From Prolixibacteraceae bacterium (GTDB lineage: Bacteria; Bacteroidota; Bacteroidia; Bacteroidales; Prolixibacteraceae): DNA of 64,000 bases. The position numbers and the translations under genes were made by a program. Positions 63,224 to 64,000 of the stretch are shown piece by piece. Below the pieces are notes generated by a model that was not told where the DNA came from, made no database searches, and saw only the letters and a list, made by a program, of their open reading frames with translations. The stretch is from NCBI GenBank assembly GCA_003506435.1, contig DOAQ01000025.1:269315-333314 (forward strand). The letters run 5' to 3'. Numbering within the stretch: the stretch's first letter is position 1; each line of letters starts with the position of its first letter.

Positions 63224-64000
63224 TTATAATTTTTCAATTTTTAAATCAAAACAGGAAATGCCATCCGATCCGACAGTAACTTCTTTATATTCGCGGACGA
63301 CCCATTGACGGGTTGTCACCACAAAAATAAACTGAGTTGTTTTTCCTTCCACACTTTCGATAACTTCAAACTTGTAATTTCCTTCCGGAAATTCCGATTT
63401 CAGTTTATTCTGAAGTGTTTTGGCGGCTACCCCGACCAACACCGTTTTATCATCCAGTTTTTCTTTTATCGTTGCTACGCCTGTTGTCAACTGGTTTTCA
63501 TTTTCAAAAGAAATGGATGCAAAAGTCATGTTGATAGACCCATTGGCTGTTACTATTGTTACAGGAATAGTAAAATAACTACACCCGTCGCTTATCGGGG
63601 TATTCTTCATTTCAGCAACTGTGTGCCCGATAAGTATGCCGGAGCCTTCAACCCGCGTACCAGAATAACGGTTCCATGCAAAAAGTGCTATTTTTACGGT
63701 TTCCGCAGCAATTGAAACCATTGGGTTTTGTATTTCAGACAAATTGTACACTGCATCAACCCTGTGAAGTACAGCAACATGATTTTGGTTGGCGCGAATA
63801 CGGCTGATCACGGCAGAATAATCGCCCGTATTGAAAAGTTTTTCGTTACTAAAGCGCGAATAAAACTGGATGGAAACCGTGTTGTCTTTTTCCCCTTCAG
63901 GCAGTTCCGGCGATGGATCGTCCTTCTTGCCGCAGGAAACAAAAGCCCAGAAACTTATTGCCAGTAAAATCAGGAGGATGAAGTTGTTTAAAGTTGACGT
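63224..64000 (-). CDS. Lipoprotein of unknown function (5' end beyond window)
   Basis: The frame runs to the window end without a start codon, giving 258 visible residues. It opens with the hydrophobic stretch and lipobox of a lipoprotein leader (FILLILLAISFWAFVSCGKK), so only a few residues should be missing. The mature part is beta-rich (VKIALFAWNRYSGTRVEGSG, NSINMTF-like strands) with no family I recognise. It is followed after 3 bp by an EEP-family gene, so it may be a surface or periplasmic partner of that enzyme. A GTG at 63811 could be mistaken for the start; the lipobox upstream argues against it. Confidence 0.82.
   Translation of the reverse strand, partial: TSTLNNFILLILLAISFWAFVSCGKKDDPSPELPEGEKDNTVSIQFYSRFSNEKLFNTGDYSAVISRIRANQNHVAVLHRVDAVYNLSEIQNPMVSIAAETVKIALFAWNRYSGTRVEGSGILIGHTVAEMKNTPISDGCSYFTIPVTIVTANGSINMTFASISFENENQLTTGVATIKEKLDDKTVLVGVAAKTLQNKLKSEFPEGNYKFEVIESVEGKTTQFIFVVTTRQWVVREYKEVTVGSDGISCFDLKIEKL

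Noticed and set aside
63224..63811. 195-residue protein starting at GTG 63811
   Set aside because: The frame stays open to the window end and includes a lipoprotein leader upstream.

Overview
The window comes from a member of the Bacteroidota. The evidence is two SusC/SusD outer-membrane pairs, each behind an ECF sigma factor and a FecR-type anti-sigma factor; type IX secretion and gliding-type proteins (PorP/SprF, a gliding-motility-type C-terminal domain, SprB-like repeats); -7 boxes of the TAnnTTTG type; and few Shine-Dalgarno sequences. A marine or environmental Bacteroidia (Marinilabiliales/Prolixibacteraceae-like) is a guess only. Nearly every gene is on the minus strand; the one convincing plus-strand gene is at 23232-24833.

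Region 1 (1-12.4 kb), read from high to low coordinates: a decayed methyltransferase gene that keeps its promoter, a ferredoxin-NADP-reductase-like flavoprotein, two alpha/beta hydrolases around a catalase, a three-PAS hybrid histidine kinase, the co-chaperone CbpA with its modulator CbpM, and a large TamB-like protein cut by the window start. Region 2 (12.4-15.2 kb): a stress operon of a small acidic protein, a universal stress protein, class I fructose-bisphosphate aldolase and a YceI-type protein. Region 3 (15.2-24.9 kb): a surface operon of an ice-binding-like protein, an Ig/PKD-like repeat protein, an SprB-repeat protein with a type IX sorting domain, PorP/SprF and an OmpA-like protein, divergent from an AsmA-like protein. 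The strongest new signal is here: four promoters share one layout. Two TGTAAC-type direct repeats lie exactly 21 bp apart, and a -7-like box sits at one fixed distance. They head the transcription units of regions 1, 2, 3 and the AsmA-like gene, which suggests one activator-dependent stress/surface regulon.

A tRNA-Ala(GGC) and a broken copy of it (24.9-25.1 kb) separate this half from carbohydrate-utilisation genes. PUL A (26.1-37.5 kb) has ECF sigma, FecR, SusC, SusD, a small lipoprotein, a GH65/GH95-like enzyme and a GH110-like beta-helix glycosidase; its SusD-to-glycosidase part is AT-rich. A 144-bp MITE-like element lies at its edge. PUL B (47.3-62.2 kb) has ECF sigma, FecR, SusC, SusD, a TIM-barrel isomerase-like enzyme, a Gfo/Idh/MocA oxidoreductase, DoxX, a polysaccharide deacetylase-GH3 fusion, an acetyltransferase and an esterase. 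Between them are a GntR-controlled catabolic operon (41.4-47.0 kb) and a second exported Gfo/Idh-TIM-barrel set with a DUF6807-like protein (37.8-41.2 kb). Four of the Gfo/Idh and TIM-barrel proteins carry twin-arginine-type leaders, so an extracytoplasmic oxidative (keto-sugar) route of glycan breakdown is plausible. Both FecR-SusC gaps hold a plus-strand hairpin with a T-run behind a TAnnTTTG box, as expected of short antisense RNAs over the susC leaders.

The window ends inside a lipoprotein gene that precedes an endonuclease/exonuclease/phosphatase-family gene.
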